Counted from the stretch's first letter, positions 1 through 7,735 are shown. The stretch is 15,000 bases of DNA from Eimeria necatrix (GCF_000499385.1 NW_013654845.1:62555-77554), one strand, 5' to 3'. The notes: generated by a model from the letters alone, not told the origin. Numbers and translations: made by a program.

Positions 1-59
1 AATTTCCAACTCTGACTCTCTTTTCATTTTCCTGGTTGTGGGATCTGGCCCCATCAGCT

Positions 60-330
60 TCAGGCACTTAGTTGAAGCTTTAGCTGCTGCTGCAGTCTCT
101 TTTCACTTAGCCAGCTTCCCATTTTATTCAGAACTTCATCAAAACCCCCAGCAACAAGGGGGCCCCCAGGGTCTTTAGCAGCAGCAGGGGCCCCGGGATC
201 CTGAGCAGCAGCAGGGGCCCCAGGGGTTGCTGCAACACCGGGGGCCCTAGCCTGTTTAGCAGCAGCAGGGGCCCCAGGGCCCTTAGCAAGACCAGGGGCC
301 CCAGGGCCTTTAAGTGGCTGCATTAGGCCT
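60..330. repeat. Imperfect GGGGCCCC plus CAG minisatellite
   Basis: About eight imperfect units of roughly 25-30 nt combine AGCAGCAGCAG with GGGGCCCC. The minus strand stays open for 87 codons and reads as GAPAAAKDPGAPAAAQ-type repeats ending in a less repetitive tail. The frame could be an Eimeria Ala/Pro/Gly-rich coding stretch, but openness is expected from this repeat, so it is annotated as a repeat and not as a gene. Confidence 0.6.
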
Positions 331-780
331 CTCTTGAGGGGGCCCTGAGGCCCTAATTTTCCTAAAAGGGACTTGAAGGCCGCCTGGCCAATGCAGTTTA
401 TGGGTCCCCCATGGGGGCCCTAGGGGCCCCCATGGCGCCGCCCAGTGCCGCTGAAGGGCAGACAGAAAGTACAAAGTCAGAAGTTTTCAAAAGACATAAA
501 TTACAAACTCAAAAGTCTTCAATTCTAAAAAAGTTTTATTCTTTATTGTGGATAGAGCGACAGGTTGGCAGCAACTTAGCAGCTCATGGCTGCAGCAGCA
601 GCTTCTCTCCTGAGGCTGGCCAAGGCTGCCGCTGCAGCTTTTGAGGCCCAAAAGAAGCCCCAAAAAACATTTAAGGCCACTTCGAAACTTGGGACTAAGG
701 GGCCTCCGGGGGCCCCAAAAGGAAGGGCCCTTAATAGAGACCAGAGGGGCCCCATGGGCTTCAGCCCAGCGGCCAAGATC
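331..780. other. Mixed-composition stretch with a weak Ala-rich open frame
   Basis: This holds several GGGGCCCC elements and, from 586 on the plus strand, a 91-codon frame beginning MAAAAASLLRLAKAAAAAF. The first 40 residues look like an alanine-rich helix, but the rest is translation of GGGGCCCC and GGGGACT repeats. I see no splice pattern or family match, so no gene is called. Confidence 0.35.
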
Positions 781-1055
781 TACTGGGGACTCTTGGGGCT
801 ACTGCGGGCTATTGGGGGCTATTGGGAACTACAGGGGGCCAGGGGAGCTACAGGGGACTAGAGGGGCCTTCAGGGACTTCAGGGGACTCGAGGGGCCTCG
901 AGGGGCCTCGAGGGGACTAGGAGGGGATAGAAGGGACTAGAGGGGATTAAAGAAGTTGGGGGGGCTATTAAGGGCCTGTGGGGACTTGTGGAGATTTGTG
1001 GGGACTAAAAGGCTTCAGGGGCTAGAAAGGGTTAGAGGCCACTTGGCGGGCTTTT
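781..1055 (+). repeat. G-rich GGGGACT/GGGGCCT degenerate repeats
   Basis: Runs of AGGGGACT, AGGGGCCTCG and similar units repeat every 8-12 nt on the plus strand. Four-G runs are regularly spaced, so the strand could form G-quadruplexes. Open frames across it are a consequence of the repeat. Confidence 0.6.
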
Positions 1056-1200
1056 TATTGGGGGCTATTTAGTGGGGGCTATTTATGTGGGGCTATTTAT
1101 GTGGGGCTATTTGTGTGGGGCTATTTGTGTGGGGCTATTTATGTGGGGCTATTTATGTGGGGCTGTTTGTGTGGGGCTATTTAGTAGGGACTATTTAGTG
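1056..1200 (+). repeat. 14-bp tandem repeat GTGGGGCTATTTAT
   Basis: Eight or more head-to-tail copies of GTGGGGCTATTTRT, differing mainly at one or two A/G positions, continue on both sides into degenerate GGGGCTA copies up to about 1470. Because the unit is not a multiple of three, a coding role is unlikely. Confidence 0.85.
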
Positions 1201-1305
1201 GGGACTAGTTAGTAAGGGCTAGTTGGTGGGGACTAGCAATTGGGGGTATTTAGTGGGGCTAGTAAGTGTGGGGCCATTGAGTTGGGGCAAGTAAGTTGGG
1301 GCAAG

Positions 1306-1395
1306 TAAGTTGGGGCTAGCTAGCCGCTTAGCTAGCTAGCCGTTCAGCTAGCTAGCTGGCTAGCTAGCCGTTCAGCTAGCTAGCTGGCAAGCTGG
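1306..1395. repeat. GCTAGC/TAGC palindromic repeat array (short)
   Basis: Overlapping GCTAGCTAGC units, interrupted twice by the same CCGTTCA spacer, make a self-complementary array of about 90 bp. Larger versions occur at 3521-3720 and 10805-11228, so this is a family of arrays in the window. Confidence 0.85.
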
Positions 1396-1854
1396 CTTGG
1401 TATTCTGGCTACTTAGCTATTAGTTAGTGGGGGCTAGTTAGTGGGGGCTTGTTAGTGGGGCTAGTTAGTGGGAGCTCTCAAGTGGAGTCTACTAAGCCAG
1501 ACTATGTCAGTAATTAAAGGCGCTGTGCTAGAAAGCAAAGGGGCCATGCTAGTAACTAAAAGGACTATGTTAATAATCGAGGGCTAGTTAACTTAGTGGG
1601 GCCTTTTTCTTTTTGTGGGGCTGGGGGCTGTTGGGCTTTGGCTAGGCTCGAAGGCTTTCGTGGGGCCAGGCTTGTAAAGTTTTATTTAAACTTACAAAAT
1701 AACAACATAATAATTGTAAAATGATATATTATTATTTTGCAAATCTAAATAAAAAATTAGAAAATAATAATATATTATTGCAAGTAGAACTTGAAGGAGA
1801 TATAAAAGTATTACTGGGAGTGGGGCTGGGCTCGGGCACCGTGAGCGGCGGCGC
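1396..1854. other. Non-genic stretch: G-rich then AT-rich
   Basis: Degenerate GTTAGTGGGGGCTA repeats continue to about 1660, then an AT-rich block (1681-1800). No frame with protein-like composition or convincing splice pair is visible. Confidence 0.4.
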
Positions 1855-2006
1855 TTAATTGGCATTTCTTTCTTTCTTTTCCTTCTTCTTTTCTTTTTTT
1901 TGAAACAAACAAATTTCCAAAAAAGAGCATTTCGAGGCCTGAGGCCTCCCCTGTCTCCCTTCAATGGGTTCAAAGCTGAGGGCTGCTCTGCGCTGGTGCA
2001 TCACTG
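1855..2006 (-). CDS. Candidate minus-strand exon next to a telomere-like tract, product unknown
   Basis: On the minus strand the telomere-like tract ends in AAACCCTTGCAG, which makes a plausible 3' splice site after base 2007. The open frame behind it begins VMHQRRAALSFEPIEGRQ and runs 48 residues from its ATG to a TAA at 1855-1857, turning Lys/Glu-rich over the CTTT-rich tract. The first half has mixed, protein-like composition. No family was recognised. The same AAACCCTTGCAG junction occurs at 13679-13690, so it may be a repeated sequence feature and not a real splice site. Confidence 0.28.
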
Positions 2007-2011
2007 CTGCA

Positions 2012-2061
2012 AGGGTTTAGGGTTTGGGGTTTGGGGTTTAGGGTTTAGGGTTTAGGGTTTA
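2012..2061 (+). repeat. Interstitial telomere-like repeat (AGGGTTT)n
   Basis: Seven copies of AGGGTTT on the plus strand, two with the GGGGTTT variant. It abuts the candidate 3' splice site at 2007 (minus strand). It is not a telomere, since ordinary sequence continues on both sides. Confidence 0.95.
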
Positions 2062-2162
2062 GTCCACGGCCATATTCCCGCTGAGTAGGCAGGTGGGAGC
2101 TGCAGGCTCCACTGCCGTGCTTTCCTCCTTTTCCTGCTTTTGCCTCTTGAATTAAAAATCAG

Positions 2163-2246
2163 CAACCAGGAAAAGCAGCAGCAAATGTGGTGGCTCCGAA
2201 GAACTTGCTCTTAGCCAAAAGCCGAGGACAAATGCCATTCTTCTAA
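2163..2246 (+). CDS. Candidate terminal exon, product unknown
   Basis: A pyrimidine-rich stretch (2118-2150) is followed by AAATCAG, a possible 3' splice site, and then by 27 sense codons starting QPGKAAANVV and ending GQMPFF before a TAA at 2244-2246. The composition is protein-like and not repetitive. The stop codon sits at the tip of a perfect 12-bp inverted repeat (2233-2259). The minus strand is also open here, with a good 3' splice site (CTTCTTTTAG), so strand is uncertain. No family was recognised. Confidence 0.3.
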   Translation, partial: QPGKAAANVVAPKNLLLAKSRGQMPFF

Positions 2247-2259
2247 AAGAAGAATGGCA
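2233..2259. repeat. Perfect 12-bp inverted repeat with 3-nt loop
   Basis: The left arm TGCCATTCTTCT (2233-2244) and the right arm AGAAGAATGGCA (2248-2259) are exact reverse complements separated by AAA. If the plus-strand exon ending at 2246 is real, the stop codon lies at the loop. Confidence 0.9.
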
Positions 2260-2287
2260 GTGGCAAGAGGCGAGTTAACTCGAAGCA

Positions 2288-2485
2288 ATGGCTGGCCATT
2301 TGAAGCCCGTTTGGCGTGGTTTTGAAAATATTAAAAATGTATATCTTGCAAAAAACGAGTCCCGTTTGCATGCATGCGTCTGCAAAAAGCAGACCCCAAG
2401 GAGTTTGCCTGAGGCTGCTTCAAATTCTTCTCTTGCCAGCCCCCAATTTGGTTTAAATTTAGAGAAAAGACTTATTTCTCTTTAG
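2288..2485 (+). CDS. Weak open frame of 65 codons, product unknown
   Basis: The frame starts MAGHLKPVWRGFENIKNV and has mixed residue use, with no simple repeats and balanced base composition. Neither a family match nor a clear splice site supports it, and it lies just after the possible terminal exon at 2163-2246, so it may equally be untranslated sequence. Confidence 0.2.
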   Translation: MAGHLKPVWRGFENIKNVYLAKNESRLHACVCKKQTPRSLPEAASNSSLASPQFGLNLEKRLISL

Positions 2486-2529
2486 AGAGCAATTACTTTT
2501 ACTTAAAGCTTCTGCCCCAAATTTTGAAC

Positions 2530-2950
2530 TGGGGGGCCCCTGAGGCTGTTTCTGGGCTACACTGTAATGCTGAGCACTTCTTTTTAAATATTGCAAACTA
2601 GAGGCCCCTAGGGGCCCCTAAGACCCTGTGGGCCCCCGGGCCTTATGGGGGGCCCCTAAGGCCCCCTGTAAGGCCCGTGGCGCCCCCTCCAAGAGCTCGT
2701 AGGACTCTCGAGGACAAATGAAGCTCTCTACGACCTTTAGGGCCCCAGCTGGGGCCCCTATGGCCCCGTTGAAAACCTTCACCGTTCCATATGAGACCCC
2801 TAGGGCCCCCTCTGGGCCTCGTAGGGCCCCCCGAAGGACCCTTAAGGCCCCTTCTAGGGTCTTCAGGGCCCACCCTGTGGCCATTTGGGTCCCGTAGAGG
2901 GCCTTTGGGGCCCCTGTGGGCCCCCTAGGGCCCCCGCTAGAACCCCCATG
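2530..2950. repeat. GGGGCCCC-type imperfect tandem array
   Basis: About 25 GGGGCCCC or GGGCCCC cores occur at 12-30 nt spacing, mostly with CCTA, CCTAAGG or CCTGTGG linkers. The minus strand is open in two frames (88 and 76 codons) reading as GAL/GPR-rich repeats, which is expected from the repeat itself. Confidence 0.8.
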
Positions 2951-2975
2951 CGGGGTCGTTTAAATTTGTTTAGAA

Positions 2976-3176
2976 ATGAATAAGCCCTTTTTGTCTTTGC
3001 TGCTGAAAGGCCTCTCACGGGGCCTCAGAGCTGCGGCGCTGCTGCAGCGTCAAGTCCGAGAAATTTCTTTTTTGCAACTTTGGTGTTTTAGCCAGGAAGC
3101 ACTTTTCCTACGCATGCGTTTCTGGTTGGGACATTTTTGGCCAGAAAATACCCACCGAAATCCAGAAGCAATCTGA
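2976..3176 (+). CDS. Open frame with presequence-like N-terminus, product unknown
   Basis: Sixty-six codons start MNKPFLSLLLKGLSRGLRAA and run to a TGA. The first 30 residues are rich in Leu, Ala, Arg and Lys with no acidic residue, as in mitochondrial or plastid targeting presequences; the rest contains QLWCFSQEAL and GHFWPENTH. It could be the first exon of a gene continuing into the candidate exon at 3325-3526, but I cannot place a convincing donor. No family was recognised. Confidence 0.33.
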   Translation: MNKPFLSLLLKGLSRGLRAAALLQRQVREISFLQLWCFSQEALFLRMRFWLGHFWPENTHRNPEAI

Positions 3177-3324
3177 CTCTTTTGCTGGACGTTTGCCCTC
3201 AGCCGCTTCAGGCTGCTGCTGCTGCTGCTGCTGTTCTAAAGTAACTCTAATAACGCAACTAGCTGCGCACAGTGTTGTAGCTGTTTCTGTCTTGTGTTAT
3301 TTTCTTCTTCTTCAATCTCCCAAG

Positions 3325-3526
3325 AGGGCCATTTGTTCCTTCTCCCTTTTGGAACTTCTGCGCGCTCCAGAAAAAACCTTACCCGGACTTTGCAGTTCAC
3401 CAAGTCTGGCATTTTTTCACGAATTCTCAAGTTGGAAGTCTAAACTCATTTAGAAGATTACCAGACTTGAACAAGGGACTGGGGACTGCTGCAGAAGCAA
3501 AAGTGGAAGAAAATTCGCGCTGCTAG
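3325..3526 (+). CDS. Candidate plus-strand exon, product unknown
   Basis: A strong pyrimidine tract (3275-3320) ends in CTCCCAAG, a possible 3' splice site. The frame behind it starts RGPFVPSPFWNFCALQKK, contains VHQVWHFFTNSQVGS and RRLPDLNKGLG, and stops at TAG 3524-3526 (67 codons). Residue use is protein-like and there is no ATG. The other two plus frames and a minus-strand frame (MPDLVNCKVR followed by the donor-like GTAAGG near 3378) are also open over part of this interval, so frame and strand are uncertain. A short CTG run lies upstream at 3209-3235. Confidence 0.33.
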
Positions 3527-3722
3527 CTACTTAGCTAGCTACTTAGCTAGCTACTTAGCTGGATACTTAGCTAGTTACTTTGCTAGCTAGTTTTCTAGTT
3601 ACTTAGCTAGCTAGTTAGCTAGCTACTTTGCTAGCTAGTTAGCTACTTAGGTAGCTAGTTAGCTAGCTACTTAGCTAGCTACTTCGCTAGTTACTTAGCT
3701 GGCTAGCTAGCTAGCTACTGCC
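3521..3722. repeat. TAGCTAGCTACT palindromic tandem array
   Basis: About 200 bp of repeated TTAGCTAGCTAC units (12-13 nt, some 8-nt insertions) are built on the self-complementary GCTAGC core. Related to the arrays at 1306 and 10805. Confidence 0.9.
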
Positions 3723-3841
3723 TAATAGCACTTCTAGGGACGCCCGTTGGCGCAGTCCATTATTGGTTAGGCAACAGCAGCAAAGTGTGCAGCTCTAGTG
3801 GGGTCCAAATTGAAGCTGGTGCTGCTGGGAAACATAAAAAT

Positions 3842-3881
3842 GAAAAATATAAATAAATAAATAAATAAGTAAGTAAGTAAG

Positions 3882-3924
<43 letters not shown>

Positions 3925-3958
3925 ATATTTAAATAAATAAATAAATAAATAAATAAGT
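3842..3958 (+). repeat. (AAAT)n microsatellite
   Basis: Near-perfect AAAT/AAGT tetranucleotide repeats run for about 115 bp. The minus-strand frame of 61 codons reads LFIYLFIYLF and is only the translation of the repeat. Confidence 0.95.
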
Positions 3959-4333
3959 TGAGAACATCTGCCTTATTCAAATGACGTCATTCTCTCTATT
4001 GAAGGATTTTGTCTTAAGCGTTTGAACTCCCAGTGGGGCTGCATGCACCACGAGGAGCTGCTGGGGCTTGTGAGTGGACTAAAAGGGTTTTAAATGAATT
4101 AAATTTGAATAAAAGAATAAATTAAATAAAACAATTCAACATTTTGGAGTTTTCCCCGTTAATTTTGTGCAGAAACAGCAGCAGGGCCCCCGGAAATGCT
4201 GCTGCCGCGGGCGGCGCTCGGGGGCCCCCCGGGGGCCCCCGGGCCTCTCTGGGGACTCCGAAAAGGAATTAAATGCTTTAATTTGCAAAATATAATCAAA
4301 TTAAATGTTTTAAATTCTTCTGAAGAGTTTAAA

Positions 4334-4423
4334 ATGGCGAAAACGGCCGCGCACAACTTCCAGGCGTTCAGGTGTATGTCCATCTTGCACAACCGCAACA
4401 GACCCCCTCGGCTGCGAGTCCGG
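4334..4423 (+). CDS. Probable upstream exon of the qRRM protein gene
   Basis: The frame from the ATG at 4334 reads MAKTAAHNFQAFRCMSIL and ends RPPRLRVR at CGG|GTGAGC, a good donor, in phase 0. That matches the phase-0 acceptor CTACAG|CGC at 4607/4608 in front of the quasi-RRM exon, so the two join in frame over a 184-nt AT-rich intron. The frame also stays open upstream to about 4171, where a TTTTGTGCAG acceptor lies, so the ATG is not certain to be the start. Strand and frame are supported only by the phase match, not by family similarity. Confidence 0.42.
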
Positions 4424-4470
4424 GTGAGCTTTCGCGGGGAATAAATGCAAAAGGGGCATTTTAAACATTA

Positions 4471-4540
4471 AAATTAATTAAAATTAATTAAAATTAATTA
4501 AAATTAATTAAATTAATTAAATTAAATTAAATTAAATCAA
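4471..4540 (+). repeat. AAATTAATTA tandem repeat in intron
   Basis: Seven degenerate copies of AAATTAATTA or AAATTA lie between the two upstream exons of the qRRM gene. Confidence 0.85.
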
Positions 4541-4607
4541 AACAAACCAAAAGGATTCGAAAACTGCCGCTCACTCTCCCCGGAACCGCATCTGCACACA
4601 ACTACAG

Positions 4608-4645
4608 CGCAAAGGCCACATTTGCATGCAACTTTTCGCACGCGC

Positions 4646-4720
<75 letters not shown>

Positions 4721-4921
4721 GCAGGGCCTGCCATTTGGGGCGAAGAAGGAGGACTTGTTGGAGTTCTTCAAGGGCTACAAATTGGCCTCTTCTGAAGATT
4801 CAATTTTCATGATTTTAACCAAAGACAAAAAACCCTCTGGAGAGGCTTTTGTGTTTTTCGCAGACGCCCAGGAGGCTCTGAGGGCCCAAAAAGAAAAACA
4901 CCTCAAGTTCCTCGGAAACAG
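4608..4921 (+). CDS. Quasi-RRM RNA-binding protein (hnRNP F/H/GRSF1-like), main exon
   Basis: This exon carries a quasi-RRM, the RNA-binding fold of hnRNP F/H, GRSF1 and ESRP proteins. Counting from the Met at 4626, residues 7-31 are alanine with a single Val (GCT codons from a CTG-type run), then GQGLPFGAKKEDLLEFFKGY gives the first strand and helix. PSGEAFVFF is the RNP1-like strand, and EKHLKFLGNR ends the domain as in the family's KKDRE..GHRY consensus. The exon ends AACAG|GTCC in phase 2 and continues at 5693. Known relatives act in nuclear pre-mRNA processing, which is inferred here. The alanine run replaces the usual VRLR residues ahead of GLPF. Frame and strand are secure from the domain match; the 5' limit (CTACAG acceptor) is less sure because the frame is open upstream. 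Confidence 0.88.
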
Positions 4922-4925
4922 GTCC

Positions 4926-4974
4926 AAACCCTAAACCCTAAACCCTAAACCCTAAACCCTAAACCCTAAACCCT
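4926..4974 (+). repeat. Telomere-like repeat (AAACCCT)7 at an intron 5' end
   Basis: Seven exact copies of AAACCCT begin four bases inside the qRRM gene's intron (exon ...AACAG|GTCC then the repeat). Sense strand of the gene carries the C-rich strand. Confidence 0.97.
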
Positions 4975-5010
4975 AGAGGCGAAGGCCCGGGCTCCAGGCC
5001 CCTGGGCTCA

Positions 5011-5024
5011 GGTGTACGTACACC
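5011..5024. promoter_or_regulatory. Palindrome GGTGTACGTACACC, copy 1
   Basis: An exact copy of the dispersed 14-bp palindrome, inside the qRRM intron. Two overlapping GTAC cores; GTAC is the reported core of the Plasmodium AP2-G site, so an ApiAP2 site is a possible reading. Confidence 0.5.
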
Positions 5025-5304
5025 CGGCGGGCCACTGCGGGCGTTTGTGCATTTGTTTTTTATTTGAATTATTTCTTAAATTCAAAACATATTTATTATA
5101 ATAGTACAATATATTTTATATATACATACTAATTATAAAATATATTATATTTATTATTTTTAACATGTAAAATGGACATATTTTTGTGTACAAATGCATG
5201 CACTGCACACTTATTTACAAGTGCATGCAGCAGCAAACAAACTTAGTCTTTTTTCGTTTATTAGAAATGGCCATTTTTATATTTGTGGAGTTATCTGTTC
5301 CTCC
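5025..5304. other. AT-rich intron body with TGCATGCA motifs
   Basis: Intron of the qRRM gene. It is AT-rich (5060-5190) and then holds AATGCATGCACTGCAC and GTGCATGCAGCAGC. TGCATGC is a known ApiAP2 binding core (Plasmodium PF14_0633). No exon is visible. Confidence 0.45.
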
Positions 5305-5383
5305 GCAGAAGATGCTCAGGTGTACGTACACTCGAACTGCATGTGCATGCAGTTTGGGTGTACGTACACCTGAGCATATCTGC
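5305..5383 (+). repeat. Long near-perfect hairpin inside the qRRM intron
   Basis: Arms 5312-5331 and 5358-5377 are exact 20-bp reverse complements, each containing TGTACGTACA. Inside them AACTGCATG and CATGCAGTT pair exactly around a 2-nt loop (TG). The three linking positions contain two mismatches that would be G-U pairs in a plus-strand RNA. Outside, GCAGA (5305-5309) and TCTGC (5379-5383) extend the stem past a small internal loop. As DNA it can extrude a cruciform; as RNA it would be a hairpin of about 79 nt. Confidence 0.88.
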
Positions 5384-5535
5384 CCATGCACTTTCGAGAG
5401 CAATCCGAGATTGCAGAAATGTTTAAAGTCCTTTATTTGCATGCATTTGTAAATGTACTTATTTATTTAAAACAGTTTATTTAAAACAGTTTTTCACAAA
5501 TGCATTTGCAAGACGCATTGCTGCTGCTGCGCTGC

Positions 5536-5549
5536 GGTGTACGTACACC
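5536..5549. promoter_or_regulatory. Palindrome GGTGTACGTACACC, copy 4
   Basis: An exact copy, inside the qRRM intron just after a short CTG run and about 145 bp upstream of the 3' splice site. Copies 2 and 3 form the hairpin at 5305-5383. Confidence 0.5.
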
Positions 5550-5692
5550 TCGGGTGGGGGTCGCGACTGGTGTGCCTGTCGTCTTTTTTTCGTTTTTTTC
5601 GATTTTTTCGGATTTTAATCATTTAAATTAATTTTAAAACAATAAAAGTCAATTTAAATGCAATTATATTCTCAAAATGGTCTGTTGTGCAG

Positions 5693-5804
5693 ATATTTGG
5701 AGCTGCTCGTGGACTTCAGCCTCGGCGACCCTCAGGGGTGGCTATACACCCGAGAGCTCAGCGAGCAAATAGACCGAAAACGCTACATTGGAGACAACCG
5801 ATAG
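5693..5804 (+). CDS. Quasi-RRM RNA-binding protein, last exon
   Basis: The exon starts after GTTGTGCAG. Its first base completes the split Arg codon (AG|A), restoring GNR-YLELL, the last strand of the quasi-RRM (GHRYIEIF in hnRNP F/H). It then encodes VDFSLGDPQGWLYTREL and KRYIGDNR before TAG at 5802-5804, 36 residues in all. The phase-2 fit and continuation of the domain consensus across the junction are strong evidence for the splice. The tail KRYIGDNR resembles the end of the preceding exon (LKFLGNR); no further domain follows, and I see no donor near the stop. Confidence 0.8.
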
Positions 5805-6220
5805 AGCCACTTCTTCTTTTTCAATTAAAAAACTAAAATTAAAATTAAAAAACTAAAATTAAAATATAAAATGCGAAAAAAGAATAAAAATAAGTCCAGT
5901 TCTCGCGCCCGCTGGGGCAGGCGCCCGCAAGCGAGTGCCGTAGCTGGGGTGTACGTACACCCCAGCCCACAGAATGGCGGGGAGCTACAAATGACAAAAG
6001 ACAGATATTTAAATGAAATAAAAGATGAAATAAAGAAACATAACGTGGGAGACACTAACACGAAGAATACAAATGCAAAAATGCAGAAAAAGACCCCAAA
6101 ACGAACATCTCAAATGCAAAACAAATCTTAAAATCCTCACGCCTCTCACCCCGCCAAGCCATATGTAAATACCCGCATACTTATAGGTTTTATTTTTGCG
6201 TAATATGTGCACGTCTTCAC
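5805..6220. other. AT-rich stretch with a GC island, no supported gene
   Basis: Downstream of the qRRM stop. A GC-richer island (5893-5985) carries the 24-bp palindrome and is open on both strands (86 codons plus, 78 minus), but neither frame has splice support or a recognisable family. The rest is AT-rich. Confidence 0.35.
5943..5966. promoter_or_regulatory. 24-bp perfect palindrome around GGTGTACGTACACC, copy 5
   Basis: The GGTGTACGTACACC core (5948-5961) is extended by GCTGG on the left and CCAGC on the right, giving 24 bp of exact dyad symmetry centred at 5954/5955, about 140 bp after the qRRM stop codon. Confidence 0.6.
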
Positions 6221-6410
6221 TACATAAAAATATATATAAATAAATACTATATAAATATATATATATATATTTATATATTGTACATATATACAATATATAT
6301 ATTTATGCATTATATATATATATTATATATATATTTGTTTATTTTAAAATAGACAGAAATAGAATTCAGATACACATATATATATATACACATATATATA
6401 TGTATGGAAA
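6221..6410. repeat. (AT)n-rich tract
   Basis: Long TATATATA runs with TTGTACATATATACAA-type dyads. No coding potential. Confidence 0.85.
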
Positions 6411-6718
6411 GGCATTTTGTGAAATAAAGTATTTATCTGGACTGCATTGAACTTGTGTAAAAACAAACAAATGCCATTTCCACTTGCATGCATTGAAATA
6501 ATAAAAAGACTTTTCGCATTTATCTACATTTGCACTTTCTGCATTTCGAAATGCAGAAAATACCATTTGAAGCATTTAATTTATTTATCATCTCCAGCTG
6601 CATGCATGCATTCTTTTTTTTGTTTTTCAACTTTTCGAAAAAACAAAAAGACCCAAAACCCTTTAATTGACTTGTCTTCTCTTTTGTCTTTCCATTTATT
6701 GTTTTCATCCCAAGTGGC
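6411..6718. other. AT-rich sequence with TGCATGCA motifs, no gene
   Basis: Contains CTTGCATGCATTG (6484) and CTGCATGCATGCATTC (about 6599). Open frames here lack splice support; the plus frame continues into the CTG/CAG run that follows. Confidence 0.35.
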
Positions 6719-6798
6719 ACCTGCTGCTGCAGCAGCTGCTGCTGCAGCTGCTGCAGCTGCTGCTGCTGCTGCAGCTGCTGCAGCTGCTGCAGCACGCC
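6719..6798. repeat. Mixed CTG/CAG tract with repeated strand switches
   Basis: About 75 bp of CTG and CAG triplets alternating as CTGCAG/GCAGCTGC dyads, reading as poly-Ala, poly-Leu/Gln or Cys/Ser depending on frame. It follows ATCCCAAG, a possible 3' splice site, and is followed directly by telomere-like repeats. It may be a low-complexity exon, but no non-repetitive coding sequence supports that. Confidence 0.75.
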
Positions 6799-6826
6799 AA
6801 ACCCTAAACCCTAAACCCTAAACCCT
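6799..6826 (+). repeat. Telomere-like repeat (AAACCCT)4
   Basis: Four exact copies directly after the CTG/CAG tract, in the C-rich orientation on the plus strand. Confidence 0.97.
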
Positions 6827-6899
6827 AGACACTGGGAGCAGCCGCAAGGCCTACTCTTACTGCAGCTGTGCAACGGGTATCCTTTTGGTCTTCTTGTTT

Positions 6900-6985
6900 A
6901 CAATTAATTGAATTAATTAATTAATTAATTAATTAATTAAATTAATTCAATTTAATTGATTTAATTCATTTAATTAATTCAAATG
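6900..6985. repeat. AATT/TTAA-rich repeat
   Basis: TTAATTAATTAA runs and a partly symmetric TTAATTGAATTAATT... block. No coding potential. Confidence 0.8.
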
Positions 6986-7059
6986 ACGCATTAAAGAAGC
7001 AGCAGAAATGCCGGCCCGAAGCTCTTCATAAGTATCCCCTAAAAACAAAAAGACAGAAA

Positions 7060-7735
7060 AAAAAAGAAACAAATAAATAATAATTAATTAATTAATAAAT
7101 TAATAATAAATAAACAAAAATATAATAAACAAATTAATAATAAATAAATAACACATAAATTAACAAATAAATGGATAAATAAATAAACCAGTAATTAAAT
7201 AATTTGGTTAATACATTAATAACAGATAAACAAATAAATTGATAAACGAATGAAGAATAATGAACAAATAAAAAATAAATAAATGCATAAAAGCAACAAC
7301 AGTGATAAATAAATGAACAGATAAATAAATAAATAAATAAATAAAAACAACAATAGTGATAAATAAATAAATAGAAATAATAATCGCAATAAATAAATAA
7401 ATAAGAGTAATAATGGTGATAAACAAATAAATAAAAGTAATAATAGTGACAAATAAATAAATAAAAATAATAACAGCGATAAATAAACAAATAGATAAAA
7501 GTAATAATAGTGACAAATAAATGAAAACAATAACAGTGACAAATAAATAAATAAAAGTAATAATAGCGACAAATAAATGAATAAAAATAATAGCGACAAA
7601 TAAATAAATAAATAAATAAAATAATAGTGATAAATAAATAAATAAACAAATAAATAAATAAATAAATAAATAAAATAATAGTGATAAATAAATAAATAAA
7701 TAAATAAATAAATGAGCACCAACAAATGACAAATA
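7060..7735 (+). repeat. AAATAAAT array with 25-35-nt higher-order units
   Basis: AAATA repeats are punctuated by AGTAATAATAGTGAC-like spacers, giving a higher-order unit of roughly 25-35 nt repeated about 15 times. All three minus-strand frames are open for 170-195 codons (LFIYLFIYL), which is explained by the lack of stops in the complement of this repeat. Confidence 0.9.

Noticed and set aside
3730..3775. tRNA-like start GCCCGTTGGCGCAGTCC
   Set aside because: No anticodon arm, T-arm GTTCGA-type sequence or acceptor pairing can be placed downstream.
7060..7735. CRISPR-like regular repeats
   Set aside because: Unit lengths vary, spacers are themselves AT repeats and the setting is eukaryotic.
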